Source of the DNA: Curvibacter sp.
Lineage (GTDB): Bacteria > Pseudomonadota > Gammaproteobacteria > Burkholderiales > Burkholderiaceae_C
DNA length: 21,920 nucleotides
Direction: 5' to 3'
NCBI GenBank assembly: GCA_003500955.1
Contig: DNQP01000089.1
Coordinates: 1 to 21,920, forward strand
Shown here: positions 1-7,163 of the stretch, piece by piece
Layout: each line of letters starts with the position of its first letter
Position numbering within the stretch: the stretch's first letter is position 1
The notes under the pieces: generated by a model
The model's input: the letters and a program-made list of their open reading frames with translations, nothing else
Told to the model about the DNA's origin: nothing
Database searches by the model: none
Position numbers and translations under genes: made by a program

Positions 1-1
1 G

Positions 2-1744
2 GCGGCGGGCGTGGCCCAGGGGGACCGGGTCGGCCTGCTGCTCGGCAACCGGGCCGAGATCGTGACCGCCTGGGTGGCCTGCATCCGGCTGGGGGCGATC
101 GCGGTGCCGCTCAACACCCGCGAGCAGAAGCCCGAACTCACCTATGTGCTGGGCAATTGCGGCGCGAAGGCCGTGATCTTCGAGGACGAGCTTGCCGACC
201 GCCTGCCCGATGCGTCGGATGTCCCGGCGCTCGCCCTGCGCATCGCCGTGGGCGATGGTGACGGGCCGGCGCCCGCGGGCGCTGTGCCCTGGGCCGAGAT
301 CGAGGCGGGCCGGCCCTTCGGCGGCTGGGCGGCGGTCGCCGAGGACGACACCGCGGTCATCCTCTACACCTCGGGCACCACGGGCCGGCCCAAGGGCGTG
401 TGCCAGACGCACGAGAGCTTCATCCGCGCGGCGCAGGGCGGCGTGGAGGTGGACGGCCTGGTGCCCGAGGACAACATCATTTCCTACCTGCCGCCGGCCT
501 GGGTGGGCGACCACCTGTTCTCCATCGCCCAGTGGCTGGTGGCCGGCTTCACGATCAACTGCCCGGAATCGGCGGCCACGGTGAGCATCGACCTGCGCGA
601 GATCGGGCCGAGCTACTACTTCGCGCCGCCGCGGGTGTTCGAGGGCATGCTGACCTCGGTCTCCATCCGCATGGAGGACGCGGCCGCACCCAAGCGCTGG
701 CTGTACCAGAAGTTCATGGCGGTGGCGCGGCGCTGCGGCGCCGAGATCCTGGACGGCAAGCCCGTGCCCCTCACCGACCGCCTGCTCTACGCCCTGGGAA
801 ATGCGCTGGTCTACGGGCCGTTGCGCAATGTGCTGGGGCTATCGCGCATCCGCGTGGCCTACACGGCGGGCGCGGCCATCGGGCCGGACCTGTTCCGCTT
901 CTACCGGTCGATTGGCATCAACCTCAAGCAGCTCTACGGCCAGACCGAAACCTGCGCCTACGTCTGCATCCAGAAGAACGGCCGCGTCAAGCTCAACAGT
1001 GTGGGCGAGGCGGCGCCGGGCATCGAGATCAAGATCGCCGACAACGGCGAGGTGCTGGTCAAGGGCGTGTCGGTGCTCAAGGAGTACTACAAGCGCCCGG
1101 ACGCCACGGCCGAGGTGATGGACGCGCAGGGTTACTTCCACACCGGCGACGCGGGCCGCATCGACCACGACGGGCACCTGCACATCATCGACCGCGCCAA
1201 GGACGTGGGCAAGATGGCCAGCGGCGCCATCTTTGCGCCCAACTACATCGAGAACAAGCTCAAGTTCTTCCCGCAGATCAAGGAGGCGGTGGTCTTCGGC
1301 CACGGACGCGAGCAGGTCTGCGCCTTCCTGAACATCGACTTCGAGGCCGTGGGCAACTGGGCCGAGCGCCAGGGCCTGCCCTACGGCGGCTATGTGGACC
1401 TGGCGAGCAAGCCCCAGGTGCTGGACATGCTGGCCGACTCCGTGGCCCAGGTCAACGCCGACCTCGCCGCCGAGGAGGGCATGGCCGACACGCAGATCGC
1501 GCGCTTCCTTGTGCTGCACAAGGAGCTCGACCCGGACGACGACGAGCTCACGCGCACGCGCAAGGTGCGCCGCGGCTTCATCGGCGACAAGTACCAGGTG
1601 CTGATCGACGCGCTCTACGCTGGTCGCAGCGAGCAGTACATCGAGACCCAGGTCAAGTTCGAGGACGGACGCACGGGTATGGTCTCGGCCACGCTGCCGA
1701 TCCGCGAGGCAAAACGCTATCCCGCCATGGCCAAGGCCGCCTGA
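2..1744 (+). CDS. AMP-forming acyl-CoA synthetase (long-chain FadD15-like), 5' partial
   Basis: Adenylate-forming CoA ligase, expected to turn a carboxylic acid, ATP and CoA into an acyl-CoA, AMP and PPi in the cytoplasm. The frame is open to the left edge. The first visible residues match the 'G(V)xxGDRVxLLLGNRxE' segment normally some tens of residues into these proteins, so the true start lies upstream; the GTG at position 11 is probably an internal valine. Numbering from that GTG: P-loop YTSGTTGRPKG at 119-129, acceptor motif YGQTET at 309-314, and TGD at 378-380 followed by the IIDRAKD hinge at about 392-398. The long C-terminal part (FIGDKYQ near 530) resembles long-chain/FadD15-like ligases. 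It ends 13 nt before the livG-type gene and probably leads the transporter operon. Family is sure; the substrate is not readable. An aromatic or fatty acid is plausible from context. Confidence 0.9.
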   Translation, partial: AAGVAQGDRVGLLLGNRAEIVTAWVACIRLGAIAVPLNTREQKPELTYVLGNCGAKAVIFEDELADRLPDASDVPALALRIAVGDGDGPAPAGAVPWAEIEAGRPFGGWAAVAEDDTAVILYTSGTTGRPKGVCQTHESFIRAAQGGVEVDGLVPEDNIISYLPPAWVGDHLFSIAQWLVAGFTINCPESAATVSIDLREIGPSYYFAPPRVFEGMLTSVSIRMEDAAAPKRWLYQKFMAVARRCGAEILDGKPVPLTDRLLYALGNALVYGPLRNVLGLSRIRVAYTAGAAIGPDLFRFYRSIGINLKQLYGQTETCAYVCIQKNGRVKLNSVGEAAPGIEIKIADNGEVLVKGVSVLKEYYKRPDATAEVMDAQGYFHTGDAGRIDHDGHLHIIDRAKDVGKMASGAIFAPNYIENKLKFFPQIKEAVVFGHGREQVCAFLNIDFEAVGNWAERQGLPYGGYVDLASKPQVLDMLADSVAQVNADLAAEEGMADTQIARFLVLHKELDPDDDELTRTRKVRRGFIGDKYQVLIDALYAGRSEQYIETQVKFEDGRTGMVSATLPIREAKRYPAMAKAA

Positions 1745-1757
1745 GAGCAGAAGAACG

Positions 1758-2543
1758 ATGAAGCAACGTACCCTGGGCGAGGTCATCCTCGACGTGCAGA
1801 ACATCTCGCTGGCCTTCGGCGGCGTGAAGGCGCTGACCGACATCTCCTTCAATGTGCGCGAGCACGAGATCCGCGCCATCATCGGCCCCAACGGCGCGGG
1901 CAAGAGCTCCATGCTCAACTGCATCAACGGCGTCTATACGCCGCAGCACGGCACCATCACCTTCCGCGGCCAGACTTTCAGTCACATGAACAGCCGCCAG
2001 GTGGCCGAGATGGGCGTGGCGCGCACCTTCCAGAACCTGGCCTTGTTCAAAGGCATGAGCGTGCTGGACAACATCATGACGGGGCGCAACCTCAAGATCC
2101 GCAGCAACATCCTGCTGCAGGCGCTGCGCATCGGCCCGGCCGAACGCGAGGAGATCCGTCACCGCGAGTTCGTCGAACACATCATCGACTTCCTCGAGAT
2201 CCAGGCCTACCGCAAGACGCCCGTGGGCCAGCTGCCCTACGGGCTGCAAAAGCGCGTGGACCTGGGCCGTGCCCTGGCCATGGAGCCGCAGGTGCTGCTG
2301 CTGGACGAGCCCATGGCCGGCATGAACGTGGAAGAGAAGCAGGACATGTGCCGCTTCGTGCTCGACATCAACGACGAGTTCGGGACCACGGTGGTGCTGA
2401 TCGAGCACGACATGGGCGTGGTGATGGACATCAGCGACCGCGTGGTGGTGCTGGACTACGGCAAGAAGATCGGCGACGGCACGCCCGACGAGGTGCGCAA
2501 CAACGAGGAAGTGATCCGGGCCTATCTGGGCACGAGCCACTGA
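1758..2543 (+). CDS. livG: ABC transporter ATP-binding protein, LivG type (HAAT family)
   Basis: One of two ATPase subunits of a branched-chain-amino-acid-like (HAAT) importer, acting at the inner face of the membrane; 261 aa, normal for LivG. Visible motifs: Walker A GPNGAGKSS (43-51), Q-loop in RTFQN (Q92), the family-typical degenerate signature LPYGLQKRV (159-167) in place of LSGGQ, Walker B VLLLDEP (179-185), and the H-loop histidine in IEHDMG (H217). The C-terminal tail is the short LivG type. The start ATG is preceded by an AGAAGAA tract. The gene sits 13 nt after the CoA ligase and 10 nt before the permease gene, so co-transcription is very likely. The symbol denotes the family; the cargo may be a carboxylic acid rather than an amino acid given the flanking ligases. 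Confidence 0.93.
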   Translation: MKQRTLGEVILDVQNISLAFGGVKALTDISFNVREHEIRAIIGPNGAGKSSMLNCINGVYTPQHGTITFRGQTFSHMNSRQVAEMGVARTFQNLALFKGMSVLDNIMTGRNLKIRSNILLQALRIGPAEREEIRHREFVEHIIDFLEIQAYRKTPVGQLPYGLQKRVDLGRALAMEPQVLLLDEPMAGMNVEEKQDMCRFVLDINDEFGTTVVLIEHDMGVVMDISDRVVVLDYGKKIGDGTPDEVRNNEEVIRAYLGTSH

Positions 2544-2553
2544 GGACACAGAC

Positions 2554-3483
2554 ATGGCGTTTTTCATCGAAACCCTCTTCAACGGCCTGATGGCCGGCAT
2601 GCTGTATTCGCTCGTGGCCCTGGGCTTCGTGCTGATCTTCAAGGCCTCGGGCGTGTTCAACTTCGCCCAGGGCGCCATGGTGCTGTTCGCGGCCCTGGCC
2701 ATGGCGCGCTTCGCCGAATGGGTGCCGGGCTGGATCGGCGTCGAGAGCAAGTGGCTGGCCAATGTGCTGGCCTTCGTTCTGGCCGGCGCCTGCATGTTCG
2801 TGGTGGCCTGGCTGGTCGAGCGCCTGGTGCTGCGCCACCTCGTCAACCAGGAGGGCGCGACGCTGCTCATGGCCACGCTGGGCATCACCTACTTCCTCGA
2901 CGGCCTGGGCCAGACCCTCTTCGGCAGCGACATCTACAAGATCGACATCGGCATGCCCAAGGACCCGATCTTTGCCTTCCAGTCGGTGTTCGAGGGCGGG
3001 GTGCTGGTGAGCCAGGAAGACCTGATCGCCGCGGGCATCGCGGCCGTGCTGGTGGCCGGGCTCTCGCTCTTCTTCCAGAAGACCGGCACCGGGCGCGCCC
3101 TGCGCGCCGTGGCCGACGACCACCAGGCCGCGCAGAGCATCGGCATCCCGCTCAACCGCATCTGGGTCATCGTCTGGTGCGTGGCCGGCGTGGTGGCCCT
3201 GGTGGCCGGGATGATCTGGGGCAGCAAGCTGGGCGTGCAGTTCTCGCTGACCACGGTGGCGCTGCGCGCGCTGCCCGTGATCATCCTGGGCGGCCTCACC
3301 TCGGTGCCCGGCGCCATCATCGGCGGCCTGATCATCGGTGTGGGCGAGAAGCTGTCCGAAGTCTATCTGGGCCCCTATGTGGGCGGCGGCATCGAGATCT
3401 GGTTTGCCTACATGTTGGCGCTGGTGTTTCTGCTGTTCAGGCCGCAGGGCTTGTTTGGAGAGAAGATCATCGACCGCGTATGA
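2554..3483 (+). CDS. livH: ABC transporter permease, LivH type
   Basis: First membrane-spanning subunit of the HAAT importer, 309 aa, with about eight hydrophobic segments. Family features: an N-terminal stretch GMLYSLVALGFVLIFKASG, then FNFAQGAMV, and the cytoplasmic ATPase-contact loop around ALRAVADDHQAAQSIGI (about residues 182-198). The C-terminus ends in a hydrophobic helix and LFRPQGLFGEK, typical of LivH permeases. A GAGGACA ribosome site overlapping the livG stop lies 6-8 nt before the ATG. It forms the translocation pore with the LivM-type protein encoded downstream. The gap to that gene is 92 nt and holds an unusual 7-nt-periodic palindrome. Confidence 0.93.
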   Translation: MAFFIETLFNGLMAGMLYSLVALGFVLIFKASGVFNFAQGAMVLFAALAMARFAEWVPGWIGVESKWLANVLAFVLAGACMFVVAWLVERLVLRHLVNQEGATLLMATLGITYFLDGLGQTLFGSDIYKIDIGMPKDPIFAFQSVFEGGVLVSQEDLIAAGIAAVLVAGLSLFFQKTGTGRALRAVADDHQAAQSIGIPLNRIWVIVWCVAGVVALVAGMIWGSKLGVQFSLTTVALRALPVIILGGLTSVPGAIIGGLIIGVGEKLSEVYLGPYVGGGIEIWFAYMLALVFLLFRPQGLFGEKIIDRV

Positions 3484-3489
3484 CAGAAG

Positions 3490-3569
3490 GTTGGGCGTTG
3501 AGTGTTCGGCGTTCAGCGTGAACTTCCCCTCAATGCCAACCGCTCAACGCACAACGCTCAACGTGGAAC
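3490..3569. repeat. 7-bp-periodic inverted repeat between livH and livM
   Basis: The whole intergenic gap is built of 7-nt units in phase. The left arm reads GTTGGGC, GTTGAGT, GTTCGGC, GTTCAGC, GTGAACT (3490-3524). After TCCC at the centre, the right arm reads CCTCAAT, GCCAACC, GCTCAAC, GCACAAC, GCTCAAC, GTGGAAC (3528-3569). Right-arm units are approximately the reverse complement of left-arm units (GTTGAGC against GCTCAAC), so the RNA could form a long imperfect hairpin. It begins 6 nt after the livH stop and ends 6 nt before the livM start. No T-tract follows, so it does not look like an intrinsic terminator. It could tune livM expression or mRNA stability, or be a decayed dispersed repeat. 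Confidence 0.75.
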
Positions 3570-3575
3570 CCTAAG

Positions 3576-4652
3576 ATGTTTTACAGAGAAAACGGCCAGT
3601 TCAAGACCTCCTACGCGGCGGACCAGCAGATCTTTGGGATCGCGCAGGACCGCTGGGCCATCCTGGCGCTGATCGCGTTTGCCTTTGTCGGCGTGCCCCT
3701 GTTAGCCGACGAATACCTGTTCCGCGCCATCTTCATCCCCTTCCTCATCCTCGCGCTCGCGGCCGTGGGTGTGAACATCCTGGTCGGCTACTGTGGCCAG
3801 ATCTCGCTGGGTTCGGGGGCCTTCATGGCGGTAGGCGCCTACGCGGCCTACAACACCTTTGTGCGCATCGAGGGCATGCCCCTGCTCGTGGCCCTGCTCT
3901 CGGGCGGCTTCTTCGCCACGCTGGTGGGCATGTTCTTCGGCATCCCCAGCCTGCGCGTCAAGGGCCTGTACCTGGCGGTGGCCACGCTGGCCGCGCAGTT
4001 CTTCTGCGACTGGGCCTTCCTGCGCATCGGCTGGTTCACCAACAACACGCCCTCGGGCTCGGTCTCGGTCTCCAACCTGCAGGTCTTGGGCCTGCCCGTG
4101 GAGACGCCGCTGCAGAAGTACCTGTTCTGCCTGGCGCTGCTGGTGCTGTTCGCGCTGCTGGCCAAGAACCTGGTGCGCAGCGCCATCGGCCGCGAATGGA
4201 TGGCCATCCGCGACATGGACGTGGCCGCGGCGGTGATCGGCATCCGCCCCATGTACGCCAAGCTCAGCGCCTTTGCCGTGAGCTCCTTCATCGTCGGCGT
4301 GGCCGGCGCGCTCTGGGGCTTTGTGCACCTGGGCTCCTGGGAGCCGGCCGCCTTCTCGGTGGACCGCTCCTTCCAGCTGCTCTTCATGGTCATCATCGGC
4401 GGCCTGGGCTCCATCATGGGCAGCTTCTTCGGCGCGGCCTTCATCGTCATCCTGCCCATCGTGCTCAACCAGCTGCTGCCGGCCATCGGCCAGCTCTTCG
4501 GCGTCGAAATCTCCACCGCGGCGATCTCCCACACCGAATTCATGGTCTTCGGCGCGCTCATCGTCTGGTTCCTGATCGTCGAGCCGCATGGCCTGGCCCG
4601 GCTCTGGTCCATCGGCAAGCAGAAGCTGCGCCTCTGGCCCTTCCCGCATTGA
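3576..4652 (+). CDS. livM: ABC transporter permease, LivM type
   Basis: Second membrane subunit of the HAAT importer, 358 aa, with roughly nine to ten hydrophobic segments. It has the LivM signature NILVGYCGQISLGSGAFMAVG (about residues 64-84) and a cytoplasmic loop REWMAIRDMDVAAAVIGI (about 207-224) that would contact the ATPases. A soluble N-terminal segment of about 25 residues precedes the first membrane helix, as is common in this subfamily. The start ATG has only a weak GGA-containing ribosome site (about 3565) at the edge of the upstream palindrome, so translation could be sensitive to that structure. It is followed after 67 nt by the binding-protein gene. Confidence 0.92.
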   Translation: MFYRENGQFKTSYAADQQIFGIAQDRWAILALIAFAFVGVPLLADEYLFRAIFIPFLILALAAVGVNILVGYCGQISLGSGAFMAVGAYAAYNTFVRIEGMPLLVALLSGGFFATLVGMFFGIPSLRVKGLYLAVATLAAQFFCDWAFLRIGWFTNNTPSGSVSVSNLQVLGLPVETPLQKYLFCLALLVLFALLAKNLVRSAIGREWMAIRDMDVAAAVIGIRPMYAKLSAFAVSSFIVGVAGALWGFVHLGSWEPAAFSVDRSFQLLFMVIIGGLGSIMGSFFGAAFIVILPIVLNQLLPAIGQLFGVEISTAAISHTEFMVFGALIVWFLIVEPHGLARLWSIGKQKLRLWPFPH

Positions 4653-4707
4653 TGCCGCCCCCATTTGTTTTGAGAGTTTTCCCGCCTGCTTCAACCACCA
4701 CCTACTT

Positions 4708-4713
4708 AGGAGA
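4708..4713 (+). promoter_or_regulatory. Ribosome binding site fixing the binding-protein start
   Basis: AGGAGA lies 6 nt before the ATG at 4720. It supports that start over the longer open frame reaching back into livM, and the protein then begins with a classical export signal. Confidence 0.8.
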
Positions 4714-4719
4714 CACACC

Positions 4720-6057
4720 ATGAAGCTTCGTCAACTCGCTCTTGCCACCGCGCTGACGGCCGCCGCCGCCGCGGGCGCGCTCACTTCCACGGCCGCGTTC
4801 GCGCAGGCCAAGGAACAGTTCTTCCCGGTGCTGGTCTACCGCACCGGCGCCTACGCGCCCAACGGCGTGCCTTTCGCGAACGGCTATGTGGACTACCTCA
4901 AGCTCACCAATGCGCGCGGCGGCATCAACGGCGTGAAGGTCTCCTTCGAGGAGTGCGAGACCGGCTACGCCACCGACCGGGGTGTGGAGTGCTACGAGCG
5001 CCTCAAGGGCAAGAACGGTGGCGCCACGGTGTTCCAGCCGCTGTCCACGGGCATCACCTTCGCGCTGACCGAGAAGGCCCCGACCGACAAGATTCCGCTG
5101 ATCACCGCCGGCTACGGCCGCAGCGAGAGCCAGGACGGCATGGTCTTCAAGTGGAACTTCCCGCTCTCCGGCACCTACTGGGTGGCGGCCGACGTGCTGA
5201 TCCAGCACATCGCCAAGCAGGAGGGCGGCTACGACAAGCTCAAGGGCAAGAAGATCGCGCTGGTCTACCACGACAGCCCCTTCGGCAAGGAGCCCATCCC
5301 GCTGCTGCAGGAGCGCGCGGCCATGCACGGCTTCCAGCTCAGCCTCTTGCCCGTGACCCATCCGGGTGTGGAGCAGAAGGCCACCTGGCTGCAGATCCGC
5401 CAGAACCGCCCCGACTACGTGCTCAACTGGGGCTGGGGTGTGATGAACTCCACCGCCCTCAAGGAGGCCCAGGCCACGGGCTATCCGCGCGAGAAGATGT
5501 ACGGCGTGTGGTGGGCCGGTGCCGAACCCGACGTCAAGGACGTGGGCCAGGGCGCCAAGGGCTACAACGCCATCATGATGCAGCACGGCGCCGAGCCGAA
5601 CGCCGCCGTGGTCAAGGAGATCCTGGACAAGGTGCATGCCAAGGGCCAGGGCACGGGCCCGAAGGAAGAAGTGGGCCAGGTGCTCTACATGCGCGGTCTG
5701 CAGGCGGCCATGTTTGCCGTGGAAGGCGTGCGGGCGGCGCAGGAGCGCTATGGCAAGGGCAAGGTCATGACCGGCGAGCAGGCGCGCTGGGGTTATGAGA
5801 ACCTGAACCTCACGCAGGCCAAGCTGGACGCACTGGGCTTCAAGGGCGTGATGCGTCCCATCTCCACCAGCTGCCAGGACCACATGGGCGCCTCCTGGGC
5901 CCGCGTGCACACCTGGGACGGCAGCAAGTTCGTCTGGAGTTCCGACTGGTACCAGGCCGACGAGCAGATCATCAAGCCCATGGTGAAGAACGCGGCCGAC
6001 AAGTACGCGGCGGAGAAGAAGCTGACGCGGCGCACGGGCGCTGACTGTCAGTCTTGA
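4720..6057 (+). CDS. Periplasmic substrate-binding protein of the HAAT ABC importer
   Basis: Extracytoplasmic solute receptor of 445 aa that should capture the cargo and deliver it to the LivHM-type pore. The N-terminus is a Sec signal peptide: MKLRQ, a hydrophobic alanine/leucine-rich core, and a likely cut after ...STAAFA near residue 28. The mature protein has the type I periplasmic-binding fold of the Leu/Ile/Val/aromatic-acid receptor family: an early PNGVPFANGY segment, and GGINGVKVSFEECETGYATDR typical of Peripla_BP_6 proteins. At 445 aa it is longer than classical LivJ (about 370 aa), consistent with the subgroup found beside acyl-CoA ligases. The strong ribosome site and the stable hairpin at its stop codon suggest it is made in excess over the membrane subunits. 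The ligand cannot be read from sequence. Confidence 0.92.
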   Translation: MKLRQLALATALTAAAAAGALTSTAAFAQAKEQFFPVLVYRTGAYAPNGVPFANGYVDYLKLTNARGGINGVKVSFEECETGYATDRGVECYERLKGKNGGATVFQPLSTGITFALTEKAPTDKIPLITAGYGRSESQDGMVFKWNFPLSGTYWVAADVLIQHIAKQEGGYDKLKGKKIALVYHDSPFGKEPIPLLQERAAMHGFQLSLLPVTHPGVEQKATWLQIRQNRPDYVLNWGWGVMNSTALKEAQATGYPREKMYGVWWAGAEPDVKDVGQGAKGYNAIMMQHGAEPNAAVVKEILDKVHAKGQGTGPKEEVGQVLYMRGLQAAMFAVEGVRAAQERYGKGKVMTGEQARWGYENLNLTQAKLDALGFKGVMRPISTSCQDHMGASWARVHTWDGSKFVWSSDWYQADEQIIKPMVKNAADKYAAEKKLTRRTGADCQS

Positions 6058-6074
6058 GGACTGACAGTCAGCGC
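6038..6074 (+). promoter_or_regulatory. 16-bp perfect hairpin with the stop codon in its loop
   Basis: GCGCTGACTGTCAGTC (6038-6053) and its exact reverse complement (6059-6074) enclose a 5-nt loop TTGAG that carries the binding-protein stop TGA (6055-6057). Each arm is nearly self-palindromic (GACTGTCAGTC / GACTGACAGTC). No T-run follows, so a 3'-end stabilising or processing hairpin is more likely than a strong intrinsic terminator. A smaller competing stem (CAGCGC/GCGCTG, 6069-6084) overlaps its right arm. Confidence 0.75.
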
Positions 6075-6105
6075 TGAAGCGCTGTTCTGTTGGCACCCTC
6101 CCCAA

Positions 6106-6187
6106 CCCCTCCCGCCCGGCGGGAGGGGCGGCGGCTCCATCTGGAGCCGCCAGATGAAAGGGCCGCTGGCGCGGGTCTTTCATCTGG
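6106..6187 (+). repeat. Three tandem stem-loops in the gap before livF
   Basis: Stem 1: CCCCTCCCGC (6106-6115) with GCGGGAGGGG (6119-6128). Stem 2: GGCGGCTCCA (6130-6139) with TGGAGCCGCC (6142-6151). Stem 3: CCAGATGAAAG (6150-6160) with CTTTCATCTGG (6177-6187). All three are perfect complements. Stem 3 can compete with an alternative pairing of CATCTGG (6138-6144) with CCAGATG (6150-6156). The array ends just before the livF ribosome site AGGAAGAG (about 6190), so it may attenuate read-through or protect upstream mRNA. The C-rich first stem resembles dispersed repeats common in Burkholderiales gaps (recalled, not searched). Confidence 0.65.
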
Positions 6188-6203
6188 TCAGGAAGAGATT
6201 CTT

Positions 6204-7013
6204 ATGGACTCCAAAAACATCGTTCTGAACGTCAGCGGCATCGAGGTGATCTACAACCATGTGATCCTCGTGCTCAAGGGGGTGTCGCTGCAGGTGCCCG
6301 AGCGGGGCATCGTGGCCTTGCTCGGGGGCAATGGCGCGGGCAAGACCACGACGCTGCGCGCCATCTCCAACCTGCTCAAGGGCGAGCGCGGCGAGGTGAC
6401 CAAGGGCAGCATCGAGCTGCGCGGCGAGCGCATCGAGAACCTGACGCCGGCCGATCTGGTGCAGCGCGGCGTGGTGCAGGTCATGGAAGGGCGGCACTGC
6501 TTTGCCCACCTGACCATCGAGGAGAACCTGCTCACCGGCGCCTACACGCGCAAGAACAAGGCCGAGATCGCCGCCAACCTGGAGAAGGTCTACACCTACT
6601 TCCCGCGGCTCAAGACGCGGCGCACTTCGCAGGCCGCCTACACCTCGGGCGGCGAGCAGCAGATGTGCGCCATCGGCCGCGCCCTCATGGCCAATCCCAG
6701 CATGGTGCTGCTGGACGAGCCCTCCATGGGGCTGGCGCCGCAGATCGTCGAGGAGGTGTTCGAGATCGTGAAGGACCTCAACGCCAAGGAGCAGGTCACC
6801 TTCCTGCTGGCCGAGCAGAACACGAACATGGCGCTCAAGTACGCGGACTACGGCTACATCATGGAGTCGGGCCGCATCGTGATGGACGGCGCCGCCAGTG
6901 ACCTGGCCAGCAACGAGGACGTGAAGGAGTTCTACCTAGGCATGGGCGGGGGGGAGCGCAAGAGTTTCCGTGACGTGAAGAGTTACAAGCGCCGCAAGCG
7001 CTGGCTTGCATGA
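6204..7013 (+). CDS. livF: ABC transporter ATP-binding protein, LivF type with C-terminal extension
   Basis: Second ATPase of the HAAT importer, 269 aa. Motifs: Walker A GGNGAGKTT (41-49), signature TSGGEQQM (148-155), Walker B MVLLDEP (167-173), and the family-typical AEQN (203-206) with Gln where most ABC ATPases have the switch histidine. LivF proteins are usually about 235 aa. Here a basic tail (GGGERKSFRDVKSYKRRKRWLA, split at about 248 and 262) adds some 25 residues, a feature I associate with LivF paralogues linked to CoA ligases. The ATG at 6204 is chosen over the longer open frame because AGGAAGAG lies just upstream and homology starts there. The 146-nt gap before it is filled with hairpins, so its level may differ from the other subunits. 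Confidence 0.92.
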   Translation: MDSKNIVLNVSGIEVIYNHVILVLKGVSLQVPERGIVALLGGNGAGKTTTLRAISNLLKGERGEVTKGSIELRGERIENLTPADLVQRGVVQVMEGRHCFAHLTIEENLLTGAYTRKNKAEIAANLEKVYTYFPRLKTRRTSQAAYTSGGEQQMCAIGRALMANPSMVLLDEPSMGLAPQIVEEVFEIVKDLNAKEQVTFLLAEQNTNMALKYADYGYIMESGRIVMDGAASDLASNEDVKEFYLGMGGGERKSFRDVKSYKRRKRWLA

Positions 7014-7058
7014 ACATGGCTCACCCCCAGGCTCCGCTCCCTACGTTCGCTACGCCAC

Positions 7059-7111
7059 CCCCCTTGCAGGGGGCAACGCCAGTGGCCCGGCGAAGCCGGT
7101 TCCACGGCGTT
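7059..7111. repeat. Dispersed palindromic intergenic repeat, copy 1
   Basis: Two stem-loops in tandem: CCCCCT-TGC-AGGGGG (7059-7073), then a 37-bp imperfect hairpin at 7075-7111 made of AACGCC/GGCGTT, GTGG/CCAC and CCGGC/GCCGG around a GAA loop. A near-identical 37-bp copy with an equivalent G-rich stem before it occurs at 12857-12908, differing by one base in the loop (GAA against AAA). Two copies in 22 kb, both in gaps between genes, indicate a REP-like family that is probably present many times in the genome. Confidence 0.8.
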
Positions 7112-7163
7112 CCCGATCAAGACACCTCGGCGCAAGACCGAGCACGTAACAGGGACGATTGAG

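Noticed and set aside
839-1927. Open frame of 362 codons on the - strand
   Set aside because: Antisense to the acyl-CoA synthetase and the start of livG; no motif, and composition typical of a GC-rich shadow frame.
3490-3569. CRISPR-like or tandem direct array
   Set aside because: Units are only 7 nt, contiguous without spacers, and inverted about the centre.
6038-6074. Intrinsic terminator after the binding-protein gene
   Set aside because: The stem is perfect, but no T-run follows and livF is needed for the same transporter. It is recorded as a regulatory hairpin instead.
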